From assembly GCA_017462125.1 (NCBI GenBank), contig JAFTRQ010000190.1, positions 1 to 25,534 of the forward strand: 25,534 nt of DNA, given 5' to 3'. How positions within the stretch are numbered: position 1 is the stretch's first letter; each line of letters begins with the position of its first letter. Below, in pieces: positions 15,059-21,873 of this stretch. Origin of the DNA: Clostridia bacterium (GTDB taxonomy: Bacteria; Bacillota_A; Clostridia; Oscillospirales; CAG-272). The translations under genes were made by a program, and so were the position numbers. The notes below the pieces were generated by a model, which was not told where the DNA came from, did no database searches, and saw only the letters and a program-made list of their open reading frames with translations.

Positions 15059-16302
15059 TATTTGATCCTCCTGAAGGCAAGACACGCATTGTGTCCGCCG
15101 AATCCGAGAGAATTGGAGAGTGCCAAGTCAATCTCCTGCTTTATTGCTGTGCCCGGAACACAGTTCAGATCGCATTCGGGATCCTGTTCGGTAAGATTGA
15201 TAGTGGGAGGAATAATGCCTTCGTTCAGCGCAAAAATACAAGCAAGTGCCTCTACCGCGCCTGCCGCACCCAGCATATGACCTGTCATAGACTTGGTAGA
15301 GCTGACGAAAGCACGTTTTGCCGCTTCCTCGCCCATAGCTTTTTTGATTGCCACGGTTTCAAGCTTGTCGTTCATGGGCGTGCCCGTTCCGTGAGCATTT
15401 ACATAAACGGTATCATTTTCGGTATAGCCTGCTTCTTGCATAGCGTCGATCATTGCCTGTGCGCCGCCGCGTGCCTCCGGATGCGGGGCGGTAATGTGAT
15501 TGGCATCACAGGTAACGCCATATCCGCAAACCTCGCCGTATATCTTCGCGCCGCGCGCCTTTGCATGTTCATATTCTTCAAGCACAAGAGTTACTGCGCC
15601 TTCTCCGATCACAAAGCCCCCGCGGCGACTGTCAAACGGAAGTGATGCTGCATTTGCATCCTCTGCGGTGGAGAGCGCGTGCATATTCACAAAGCCCGCA
15701 ACGGCTGACGGGCAGATTGCCGCCTCGGCGCCACCGGCAATGACAGCATCGGCATAGCCGTGACGAATGAGCCGCATTGCCTCTCCGATCGCATTGGAGC
15801 CCGAAGCGCAAGCGGTAACCGCAGGCATGGCGGGACCTCTGCAATCATATTTGATGGCGATCATACCTGCCGCCATATTGGGAATCATCATAGGTATAAA
15901 CAGAGAGGAAACTCTGCGCGGGCCTTTTTCCATAAGCTTTGTATGCTCGGCCTCAAATGTGCCGATACCGCCGATTCCAACCCCCATATAAACACCAAAG
16001 CGTTCGGGAGTAACATTGCCGACAATGCCGCTTTGCGCTACCGCTTCCCCAGCGGCGATCAGTGCGAATTGCGTATAACGGTCGGTACGGAGCGTTTCGG
16101 ATTTTTCCATATAGTCAAGTGCATTAAAATCCTTTACTTCCGCGCCAAGCTTTGCCTTATAGTCCGTAGTATCAAATAATGTAATCGGAGCAATACCGTT
16201 TTTGCCTGCCTTCATAGCCTCCCAAGTCTCGGCTACCGTCTTTCCGAGAGGCGTGATCGCGCCAATGCCCGTTACAACCACTCTTTTTCTATTTTCATTC
16301 AT
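15058..16302 (-). CDS. fabF: Beta-ketoacyl-ACP synthase II
   Basis: A 414-residue thiolase-fold condensing enzyme that extends acyl-ACP by two carbons from malonyl-ACP. The catalytic triad is visible: Cys165 (VTACASGSN), His304 (NAHGTGTPMND) and His342 (MTGHMLGAAGA), with the conserved Lys337. The start MNENRKRVVVTG was chosen because AAGGAG lies just upstream; a longer open frame runs into the hairpin array and is not needed. It is the only condensing enzyme in the window; no fabH is visible. Its stop shares one base with the accB start. Confidence 0.95.
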   Translation of the reverse strand: MNENRKRVVVTGIGAITPLGKTVAETWEAMKAGKNGIAPITLFDTTDYKAKLGAEVKDFNALDYMEKSETLRTDRYTQFALIAAGEAVAQSGIVGNVTPERFGVYMGVGIGGIGTFEAEHTKLMEKGPRRVSSLFIPMMIPNMAAGMIAIKYDCRGPAMPAVTACASGSNAIGEAMRLIRHGYADAVIAGGAEAAICPSAVAGFVNMHALSTAEDANAASLPFDSRRGGFVIGEGAVTLVLEEYEHAKARGAKIYGEVCGYGVTCDANHITAPHPEARGGAQAMIDAMQEAGYTENDTVYVNAHGTGTPMNDKLETVAIKKAMGEEAAKRAFVSSTKSMTGHMLGAAGAVEALACIFALNEGIIPPTINLTEQDPECDLNCVPGTAIKQEIDLALSNSLGFGGHNACLAFRRIK

Positions 16303-16313
16303 AAAAGTCTCCT

Positions 16314-16434
16314 TATCACTTGCCGCTATGCGGCAAATTTCACTCGTGCGAAGCACTGTTTTCTTACGGCTTTGCCGTATTTCACATTTTGTGAAGCAAA
16401 ATATTTCACTGCGATGTAAGCGCGCTTACATCGC
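16314..16434 (-). repeat. Five-hairpin array with TTTCACT spacers between fabF and fabG
   Basis: Five inverted repeats follow each other: H1 16320-16336 (TTGCCGC, 3-nt loop), H2 16346-16356 (GTGC-GAA-GCAC), H3 16365-16379 (TACGGC-TTT-GCCGTA), H4 16386-16402 (ATTTTG, 5-nt loop) and H5 16411-16434, a perfect 24-base palindrome. Short spacers of TATCACT, ATTTCACT, TTTTCTT, TTTCAC and ATTTCACT separate them. H5 contains the last two codons and the stop of fabG. The array fills the only long gap in an otherwise tightly packed operon and ends just at the fabF ribosome site. Confidence 0.8.
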
Positions 16435-17154
16435 TATGCCGCCGTCAACACGGAGGACTTCGCCTGTTACGTATTTTGCGTTTACCAAATATGCTACCGC
16501 ATCTGCAACCTCATCTACCTCGCCCATTCTTCCGAGAGGGATCATTGCGAGAAGTGGGTTATCCGACTGCGCTTCGGTCATATCTGTCTTGATAAATCCG
16601 GGGGCGATAGCATTACATCGAATACCTTTTCCGGCATACTCCTTTGCTACCGATTTTGTGAGTCCTATCAGACCCGCCTTGGATGCGGAATAATTGCTCT
16701 GTCCCGCATTTCCCATAAGACCCGATACTGAGCTGATGTTGATGATACAGCCTTCCTTTGCCCGCAAAAAGAGGGGCGTTGTATGACGAATCATGTTGAA
16801 AGCACCCTTAAGATTGGTGTCAAGGACCTTATCGAAATCTTCTTCCTTCATCATCGCAACAAGTCCGTCGCGCGTTACACCTGCATTGTTGACCAGAATG
16901 TGAGCCACTCCAAAATCGGCCTTGATTTTTGCGACAGTTTCCTTGACTGTATTAAAATCCGATACGTCGCAAGCGTATGCCTTTGCCTCGACACCAAATT
17001 CGTCTTTGCACCTGTTGCAAACGTTTCCCGCCGCTTCGGAGTTCCCGGCGTAAATAACTGCAACATTTGCGCCGAGAGAAGCAAGCTTATATGTGATCGC
17101 CGCGCCGATGCCGCGCGAGCCGCCCGTGATAATGGCAACTTTTCCGTTTAACAT
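16426..17154 (-). CDS. fabG: 3-oxoacyl-ACP reductase FabG
   Basis: A 242-residue short-chain dehydrogenase that reduces 3-ketoacyl-ACP with NADPH. It shows the nucleotide motif TGGSRGIG (10-17), NNAGVTRD (89-96), and the catalytic Ser142, Tyr155 and Lys159 (NISSVSG, YSASKAG). The C-terminus (TGEVLRVDGGIAM) is complete. ATG 17152-17154 was chosen because GGAGG lies seven bases upstream; the gene overlaps the end of fabD by seven bases. Its stop lies inside the last hairpin of the array that separates it from fabF. Confidence 0.95.
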   Translation of the reverse strand: MLNGKVAIITGGSRGIGAAITYKLASLGANVAVIYAGNSEAAGNVCNRCKDEFGVEAKAYACDVSDFNTVKETVAKIKADFGVAHILVNNAGVTRDGLVAMMKEEDFDKVLDTNLKGAFNMIRHTTPLFLRAKEGCIINISSVSGLMGNAGQSNYSASKAGLIGLTKSVAKEYAGKGIRCNAIAPGFIKTDMTEAQSDNPLLAMIPLGRMGEVDEVADAVAYLVNAKYVTGEVLRVDGGIAM

Positions 17155-18056
17155 GCCGACACCTCCGAAAGAACTGTCGGAAGATCGGAAACAGAGTAAG
17201 CCTTGACCTCCGGGCTTATCTTCTTTATCATGTTGGTCAGTGTTTTTCCGGGGCCTACCTCGATAAATGTATCGATCCCGCTCTCTATCATATTGCGGAT
17301 AAGCGATTCCCAAAGGACGGGACTGCAAATCTGCTCTGAAAGAAGCTTCGCCGCGTCATCGGTATAAGGCTTTGCGGTTTTGTTGGAATAAAGAACAAAT
17401 CTGCTCTTATTAAAAGTAACCCTTGAGAGCTCCTCGGCAAATGCGGCGGATGCTTCATTCATAAAGGGAGAATGGAAACCGCCCTTAACCTTGATGGGCA
17501 ATGCTCTGCCGCCTGCCGCCTTTACGTCTGCAGAAAAGTCTGCCATCTCACGGGTAAGACCTGCAACGGATACCTGCCCGGGACAGTTGAAATTCACGGG
17601 ATATACCGCAGAATATTTTGAACAGAGCCCCTTTACCGTTTCATTGTCGAGCTTCACGACTGCCGCCATAGAGGTGTCCTGCACCTCTGCCGCGGACTGC
17701 ATCAGCTCACCGCGGCGGCAAACCAAACGAAAGCCTGTTTCCTGATCTACAAGTCCCGAAAAAGTAGCGGCAACAACTTCTCCGAGAGAAAAGCCCGCAA
17801 CTGCCTCGGGCGTGATGCCGTGATCAACAAGAACACTTGCGGCGGCAAGCTCCATAGCAAACAGACAGGGTTGTGTGTTTTTGGTTTGCTTTAACTCCTC
17901 GTCCGTACCGCCAAAGCATTGCGCCGAAGTTTCGGGACGAATCGCATCACACAGCCGGAAGACCTCTTTAGCCACCGGGTACTGCTCATACAGCTCCTTT
18001 CCCATGCCGGGGAACTGATCGCCTTGCCCTGAAAAAACAAATGCTATTCTACCCAT
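17148..18056 (-). CDS. fabD: Malonyl-CoA:ACP transacylase FabD
   Basis: A 302-residue acyltransferase that moves malonyl from CoA to the ACP phosphopantetheine. It contains the oxyanion-hole segment FSGQGDQFPGMG (Gln11), the nucleophile Ser90 in GFSLGEV (Phe replaces the common His of GHSxGE, a frequent variant), Arg115 and the catalytic His195 (GGFHSPFM). It overlaps fabK by 13 bp, with GGAG ahead of its ATG, and overlaps fabG by 7 bp. Confidence 0.95.
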   Translation of the reverse strand: MGRIAFVFSGQGDQFPGMGKELYEQYPVAKEVFRLCDAIRPETSAQCFGGTDEELKQTKNTQPCLFAMELAAASVLVDHGITPEAVAGFSLGEVVAATFSGLVDQETGFRLVCRRGELMQSAAEVQDTSMAAVVKLDNETVKGLCSKYSAVYPVNFNCPGQVSVAGLTREMADFSADVKAAGGRALPIKVKGGFHSPFMNEASAAFAEELSRVTFNKSRFVLYSNKTAKPYTDDAAKLLSEQICSPVLWESLIRNMIESGIDTFIEVGPGKTLTNMIKKISPEVKAYSVSDLPTVLSEVSAC

Positions 18057-18988
18057 TTTCCGGCTCCTTTCAGGATGGGCTCCGCCTCATCCATGATTTC
18101 CTTGACAATCTCGGCGGCAGGCTGTTCTTTCTTCACCATTGCCGCAATCTGACCGGATAAAAAGCATCCCTTTTCAAGGTCTCCCTCCTGTACAGCAAGG
18201 CGAAGCGCACCGACGGCAAGATTCTCGAGCTGCTCGTCGGGCATGCCTCCGTATTCGGCTTTGGAATAATTCTGCGCAAATTTGGTACGCAGACTGCGCA
18301 CGGGATGCCCGAGGCGCTTGCCCGTGACCATCGTGCACAGGTCGGTTGCTTTCAATATTTTTTCTTTGTATGTCGGGTGAATAGAACACTCGGTAGCCGA
18401 AAGGAAACGTGTTCCGAGCTGAACGCCCTCGGCACCGAGCATAAGCGCCGCCGCAACGCCGCGTCCGTCTGCAATACCGCCCGCCGCGATAACGGGGAGA
18501 TCGGTTGCGTCGCATACCTGCGGAACGAGCACCATCGTTGTAAGCTCACCCACGTGACCGCCGCTTTCCCCGCCTTCCGCAATCAGAGCGGTTGCTCCTG
18601 CCCGCGTCATCAGCTTTGCCATCGCAACCGAGGCGACTACGGGAATGACCTTGATATCAGCCGCTTTCCAATCCTTCATATATTTTGATGGATTGCCCGC
18701 GCCCGTGGTCACTACCTCAACCTTTTCTTCGACAACAACTGCGGCAACCTCGTCGGCATAGGGACTCATCAGCATAATGTTAACGCCGATGGGCTTGGAT
18801 GTGAGCGAGCGTGCAATTTTGATCTGCTCACGCACATACGATGCAGGTGCATTTCCTGCGGCGATGATTCCAAGCCCGCCGCCGTCGCTTACCGCGGCCG
18901 CGAGCTTTCCGTCTGCGATCCAAGCCATCCCGCCCTGAAATACAGGGTACTTGATGCCGAGTATGTCACAGATTTTTGATTTGATCAT
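18044..18988 (-). CDS. fabK: Enoyl-ACP reductase II (FMN-dependent)
   Basis: A 314-residue TIM-barrel flavoenzyme of the nitronate monooxygenase/FabK family. It reduces trans-2-enoyl-ACP with NAD(P)H through FMN. It shows the N-terminal pattern LGIKYPVFQGGMAWIADGKLAAA, AEGGESGGHVG, and the phosphate-binding IAAGGIADGRG plus GAEGVQLGTRFL. Its position between acpP (3-bp gap) and fabD is the usual fabK position in clostridia and streptococci and excludes the related nitronate monooxygenases. FabK enzymes are known to be insensitive to triclosan, unlike FabI. Confidence 0.93.
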   Translation of the reverse strand: MIKSKICDILGIKYPVFQGGMAWIADGKLAAAVSDGGGLGIIAAGNAPASYVREQIKIARSLTSKPIGVNIMLMSPYADEVAAVVVEEKVEVVTTGAGNPSKYMKDWKAADIKVIPVVASVAMAKLMTRAGATALIAEGGESGGHVGELTTMVLVPQVCDATDLPVIAAGGIADGRGVAAALMLGAEGVQLGTRFLSATECSIHPTYKEKILKATDLCTMVTGKRLGHPVRSLRTKFAQNYSKAEYGGMPDEQLENLAVGALRLAVQEGDLEKGCFLSGQIAAMVKKEQPAAEIVKEIMDEAEPILKGAGKWVE

Positions 18989-18991
18989 TGC

Positions 18992-19216
18992 TTAACCCTG
19001 AACCTTGCTTTGAATGAATTTGTCAAGATCCGCAACGGTTTCGACCTTTTGGTCAAGCTCGATCTCAACACCGATCTCGTCCTCAAGGCTCATAAGAAGC
19101 TCTACGGTGTCAAGAGAGTCGATGCCAAGCTCCGTAAAGGTGCTTTCGGGCTTGATGGTGGAAACGTCACAGTCGGTTCTTTCTGCGATAACTTTTGCAA
19201 TAGAATCAAAATACAT
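18992..19216 (-). CDS. acpP: Acyl carrier protein
   Basis: A 74-residue acidic four-helix protein. The phosphopantetheine attachment site is Ser34 in LGIDSLDTVEL. The start MYFDSIAKVIAER is set by GGAGG ten bases upstream; longer open frames extend into the promoter region and are not supported. It carries the growing acyl chain for all fab enzymes and is the first gene of the operon, about 58 bases after the predicted transcription start. Confidence 0.96.
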   Translation of the reverse strand: MYFDSIAKVIAERTDCDVSTIKPESTFTELGIDSLDTVELLMSLEDEIGVEIELDQKVETVADLDKFIQSKVQG

Positions 19217-19280
19217 GGTAAAAATACCTCCAAAAATTTTCGAACAACGCCGTCGTTGCCGTCGCTGTCCGTTGGTATTT

Positions 19281-19286
19281 ATTATA
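19281..19286 (-). promoter_or_regulatory. -10 box of the fatty-acid operon promoter
   Basis: TATAAT on the minus strand, 64 bp before the acpP ATG. There is no good -35 box: the hexamer at 17-bp spacing is ACTGTA and lies within the direct-repeat array. A weak -35 covered by activator repeats is typical of activator-dependent promoters. Confidence 0.7.
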
Positions 19287-19294
19287 CATAGCGT

Positions 19295-19356
19295 CTGTTC
19301 CCGTACAGTTCCTCGGCAGTTCCACACTCGTTCCAAATATGTGAATTGTTTGTGAA
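19295..19356 (-). promoter_or_regulatory. Direct-repeat operator, 11-bp period, upstream of acpP
   Basis: On the minus strand four GGAAC motifs begin at 19334, 19323, 19312 and 19301, exactly 11 bp apart; as heptamers they read GGAACGA, GGAACTG, GGAACTG and GGAACAG. The promoter-proximal heptamer ends exactly eight bases before TATAAT. Further upstream, TTCAC occurs at 19356 and 19345 in the same 11-bp phase. Such helix-phased direct repeats at this distance are the known arrangement for SARP-type winged-helix activators. Confidence 0.7.
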
Positions 19357-19373
19357 TTTTTCTATGGCAAAGA

Positions 19374-19407
19374 AAACAAAAAAGGGATAGGCTGTTACAC
19401 CTATCCC
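19374..19407 (-). terminator. Strong intrinsic terminator after the VWA gene
   Basis: GGGATAGG (19384-19391) pairs with CCTATCCC (19400-19407) around an 8-nt loop. On the minus strand the stem is followed by TTTTTTGTTTTC. It isolates the fatty-acid promoter from the upstream gene. Its stem and loop closely match the terminator at 5549-5574. Confidence 0.85.
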
Positions 19408-19458
19408 AAAATGATATTTCCCGTGGCGTTTTCTTTGTCGGATGCGCCATAAATTTCC

Positions 19459-19478
19459 GGGGGCGAGCATGCGCCCCC
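19459..19478 (-). other. GC-rich stem-loop in the VWA 3' untranslated region
   Basis: GGGGGCG (19459-19465) pairs with CGCCCCC (19472-19478) around six bases, just after the VWA stop codon and before the terminator. There is no T-run directly after it, so it is more likely a 3'-end stabilising structure than a second terminator. Confidence 0.5.
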
Positions 19479-19491
19479 CACGATTTCTGTT

Positions 19492-20871
19492 TTATGCTTT
19501 GGCATCACAGCAACAGCAGTCAAAATCGCTGTCGATGTAGTGGGCAATGAATCTTGCTCTGAATTTGCGCGTGTCGCAAATGGATCTCGCGGTATTCGAA
19601 GTGTCTTGATCCTCGGGAAGCACAAATTTGATGCAGCGTACGGTAACGTCGTGACAGCCCTCTCGAGTGTGAGCGGGTACCGTCATGGTTTTAAAGCCTC
19701 TTTTGTGCTCGCAGCCGCAGGAATCGACCTCGTGAAGCAGCACGGCAAGCGCTACCCGTTTGTTCGGGCAGACGTTGCGCACTGTCACATCCAGCTGTAC
19801 GATGCGCCCCAGACCATCGAGGCATATGTCGCCCGCGTCGAATTCCACCGAATCCGTACAGCCATCAACGGTTATTTCAACGGGATCGGGACAGCCCTCG
19901 GGGCAAACATCAACGCCGCAATCCACCTCCACCGTAGGTGACGGGAAAGTAACAACGTTGTCTTGCTCATCATCGTAGGTAATGCTTTTGTTGACTTCAA
20001 CCGTTCCCGAGCAGGGGCCGACATGCTCTGCGGTGAATTCAAATGTCGCACCCTCACTGCGGTTGACACCGAGCTCGTCGATCTTCCACTCCACCGTGTT
20101 CGCATCCACCATGCTTGCCGTGCCCTTGGTCGGGGAGGAGAGCGAGGTAATGCGGAAACAGGAGGCTACCGTGTCGGTTATAACGATGTCGGTAGCACCG
20201 GGCTTTGCGATGTTTCGCGCCAGATCCTTGAATAATTCTTCCAGCTCCTCGTCATTCGGCGTGATAGCCACATATGCCGAATCGGGATCGGATGCCCAAT
20301 CCCTGAGCGCTTGCTCGTCAATGCCGCCGTTGCCCGAAAGACCGATGCTGTATATGATCACGCCTTGTGACTTGGCCTGTGTTGCCACTGTGTTCGCGTC
20401 ACCGCCCGCCGTGGTCACGCCGTCGGTAAACATGACCATGACCTTGGCGTTGTCGGATGCGGGGTCAAACAGGGCCAGTGCTTTGGTAAAGGCATCCTCG
20501 TGGTTGGTGGAGCCGCCCGAGGACAGCGCGTCGACTGCGGCTTTAAGCTCGGAGACCGAGGTGATGAGCTGTGTGTCCTGTGTTGCCACATCGGAAAAGC
20601 TGACGATACCTATACGGCTGCCAAAGCCGATCTGACCGTCCTTGGCGCTGTCGGTTGCCTCATCGATAATATCGATAAAGGCTTTCGCGCCGTTTTTCAG
20701 ATTGGCAAGGGGACTTCCTGCCATGCTTCTCGAACGGTCGAGTATCAAAACAATGTCGGTGGGGTTGGATGTGATATCCGGCTCTGCCGTCAAAGACAAT
20801 TTAATTTTGAAGGAGCCGCCGCAATTTATTTGCGTAACATTCAGCTCCTTGTTTGAGTTGGTTACACCCAT
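19492..20871 (-). CDS. Cys-rich von Willebrand factor A domain protein
   Basis: A 459-residue protein with no signal peptide or membrane helix. The VWA domain spans about 38-235 with an intact metal site: D45-R-S47-R-S49, Thr122 (GGSTNHEDAF) and Asp150 (MFTDG). A beta-rich DUF11-like segment follows (about 238-325, ITDTVASCF ... KSITYDDEQDNVV). The C-terminal 130 residues are rich in Cys (CPEGCPDPV, VDSCGCEH, DCCCCD at the very end) and include VRNVCPNKRVALAVLLHEVD. I recall similar proteins in clostridia but no proven role. Missing secretion signals plus many Cys would suit a spore-coat or other mother-cell-assembled surface protein, which is inference. GGAAG precedes the ATG, and a terminator follows. 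Confidence 0.8.
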   Translation of the reverse strand: MGVTNSNKELNVTQINCGGSFKIKLSLTAEPDITSNPTDIVLILDRSRSMAGSPLANLKNGAKAFIDIIDEATDSAKDGQIGFGSRIGIVSFSDVATQDTQLITSVSELKAAVDALSSGGSTNHEDAFTKALALFDPASDNAKVMVMFTDGVTTAGGDANTVATQAKSQGVIIYSIGLSGNGGIDEQALRDWASDPDSAYVAITPNDEELEELFKDLARNIAKPGATDIVITDTVASCFRITSLSSPTKGTASMVDANTVEWKIDELGVNRSEGATFEFTAEHVGPCSGTVEVNKSITYDDEQDNVVTFPSPTVEVDCGVDVCPEGCPDPVEITVDGCTDSVEFDAGDICLDGLGRIVQLDVTVRNVCPNKRVALAVLLHEVDSCGCEHKRGFKTMTVPAHTREGCHDVTVRCIKFVLPEDQDTSNTARSICDTRKFRARFIAHYIDSDFDCCCCDAKA

Positions 20872-20888
20872 ATGATTTCTTCCTTTCC

Positions 20889-20913
20889 GAGTCCCCTGTA
20901 GTGAACAGGACTC
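20889..20913 (-). other. Leader hairpin upstream of the VWA gene
   Basis: GAGTC with CTGT at one side and ACAG with GACTC at the other form a stem with a two-base bulge and a five-base loop. It lies directly before the ribosome site of the VWA gene, in the 103-bp gap after the DUF421 gene. It could influence translation or end upstream transcription weakly. Confidence 0.4.
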
Positions 20914-20974
20914 TTTACATCATATGCCGGAAGCAACATACAGGTGCGTCTCAAAGCTCAAAATATTCGTTATG

Positions 20975-21649
20975 TCATTGCAATGCAAAAAGAGACAGTT
21001 TTTTATCGTTATCGCAAACGCCGAGGAATATTTCTTTTGCACTGTGATATCCCTGTTCTCGAAGCTGTTTTTCAAGCCATTTGGTGTCAAGCCCCATGCG
21101 CTCGAGATTTTCCGCTAAAATTCGCCCATCCATAATGACTTCCGTGTTGATATGGGCAGACTTCGGCTGAAGCTTCATATCCTCGGGCGTGGCAGGGCGT
21201 TTGGCGCTGACAGGCAAGACAGACAGCTTGCCGGTGTGCTCAAATATAGCCGTCTGAATATCATTGAGGTCAAAATATCCCTGCTCGCGGCAAAGGACCA
21301 AAAATTCACTCAGGTCCAGCTTGGCTTTCTTCATATTCTTTCGGTATAGCTTTCCGTCATTCATTAAAATGGTGGGAGAACCGTTTATATACTTGCGTGT
21401 TTTGGGTAGTTTGTGCGTTATCAGGCTCAAAAGCACGGAAACAACGCCGTAAACCACCATGGCGACCAAGGGCTTGGTCGGCTCCTCCAATTCCGTTGCA
21501 AGCTCGGCGGCGATCGAACCGATGGTTATACCGCTGATATAGTCGAAAAAATCGAGCTGGGCCAATTGCTTATGGCCTATAATCTTTGCAATGATAAATA
21601 AAGCCGCCGCGGACAGAAGAGCTGTTGATACTAATTTGATCATTTCCAT
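20975..21649 (-). CDS. DUF421 (YetF-like) membrane protein
   Basis: A protein of about 224 residues with three predicted N-terminal membrane helices (within residues 3-80: STALLSAAALFIIAKIIG, DFFDYISGITIGSIAAELA, LVAMVVYGVVSVLLSLI) and a cytoplasmic C-terminal domain. The family features GHKQLAQLDFFDY, G-S-P-T-I-L-M-N-D-G-K and DLNDIQTAIFEHTGKLSVLP are clear. YetF-type proteins occur widely in spore-forming Firmicutes; some relatives take part in spore germination or membrane integrity, and the function here is open. I chose the ATG at 21649, about 12 bases after AAAGGA; the ATG at 21661 touches that site and 21643 is also possible. Confidence 0.85.
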   Translation of the reverse strand: MEMIKLVSTALLSAAALFIIAKIIGHKQLAQLDFFDYISGITIGSIAAELATELEEPTKPLVAMVVYGVVSVLLSLITHKLPKTRKYINGSPTILMNDGKLYRKNMKKAKLDLSEFLVLCREQGYFDLNDIQTAIFEHTGKLSVLPVSAKRPATPEDMKLQPKSAHINTEVIMDGRILAENLERMGLDTKWLEKQLREQGYHSAKEIFLGVCDNDKKLSLFALQ

Positions 21650-21685
21650 ATCAATATCCATTCCTTTTCGGAGTCTGCAAATTTG

Positions 21686-21742
21686 CGGTCGCTCCGACCG
21701 AAACGGTGCAAAAGCGTTAACATGAAAAATTATTTTCATGTT
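21686..21742 (-). other. Two hairpins in the DUF421 leader
   Basis: CGGTCG-CTC-CGACCG (21686-21700) and a 10-bp stem, AACATGAAAA with TTTTCATGTT around ATTA (21719-21742), lie in tandem upstream of the DUF421 gene. An ATG inside the second hairpin opens an in-frame N-terminal extension that lacks a ribosome site and is not hydrophobic, so I treat it as leader. Confidence 0.5.
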
Positions 21743-21873
21743 GATCTCCGATACGTGTTTTTTATTAGTATCTTCAAGTATAAGGCAATATATCAGCGTC
21801 GGCTTAAAAGTATTTTTCGGCTATGAGATTTCCTGATTTTTGGACTTTTTAAATTTTTTGCCCGAGTTGACAT

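Noticed and set aside
16303..16356. N-terminal extension of FabF
   Set aside because: The extension translates the hairpin array, while a good ribosome site and the conserved family start point to 16302.
16314..16434. CRISPR array
   Set aside because: The recurring unit is only 6-8 bases and the intervening pieces are hairpins of unequal length, not spacers between identical repeats of 25-40 bases.
17778..17800. FabD nucleophile motif GFSLGE lacking the His of GHSxGE as a sign of inactivation
   Set aside because: Ser90, Arg115, His195 and Gln11 are all present, and substitution at that position is common in active Firmicute enzymes.
18361..18688. Long Arg-rich open frames antisense or out of frame to fabK
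   Set aside because: They are shadows of a well-conserved gene, with Arg- and Cys-biased composition and no ribosome sites.
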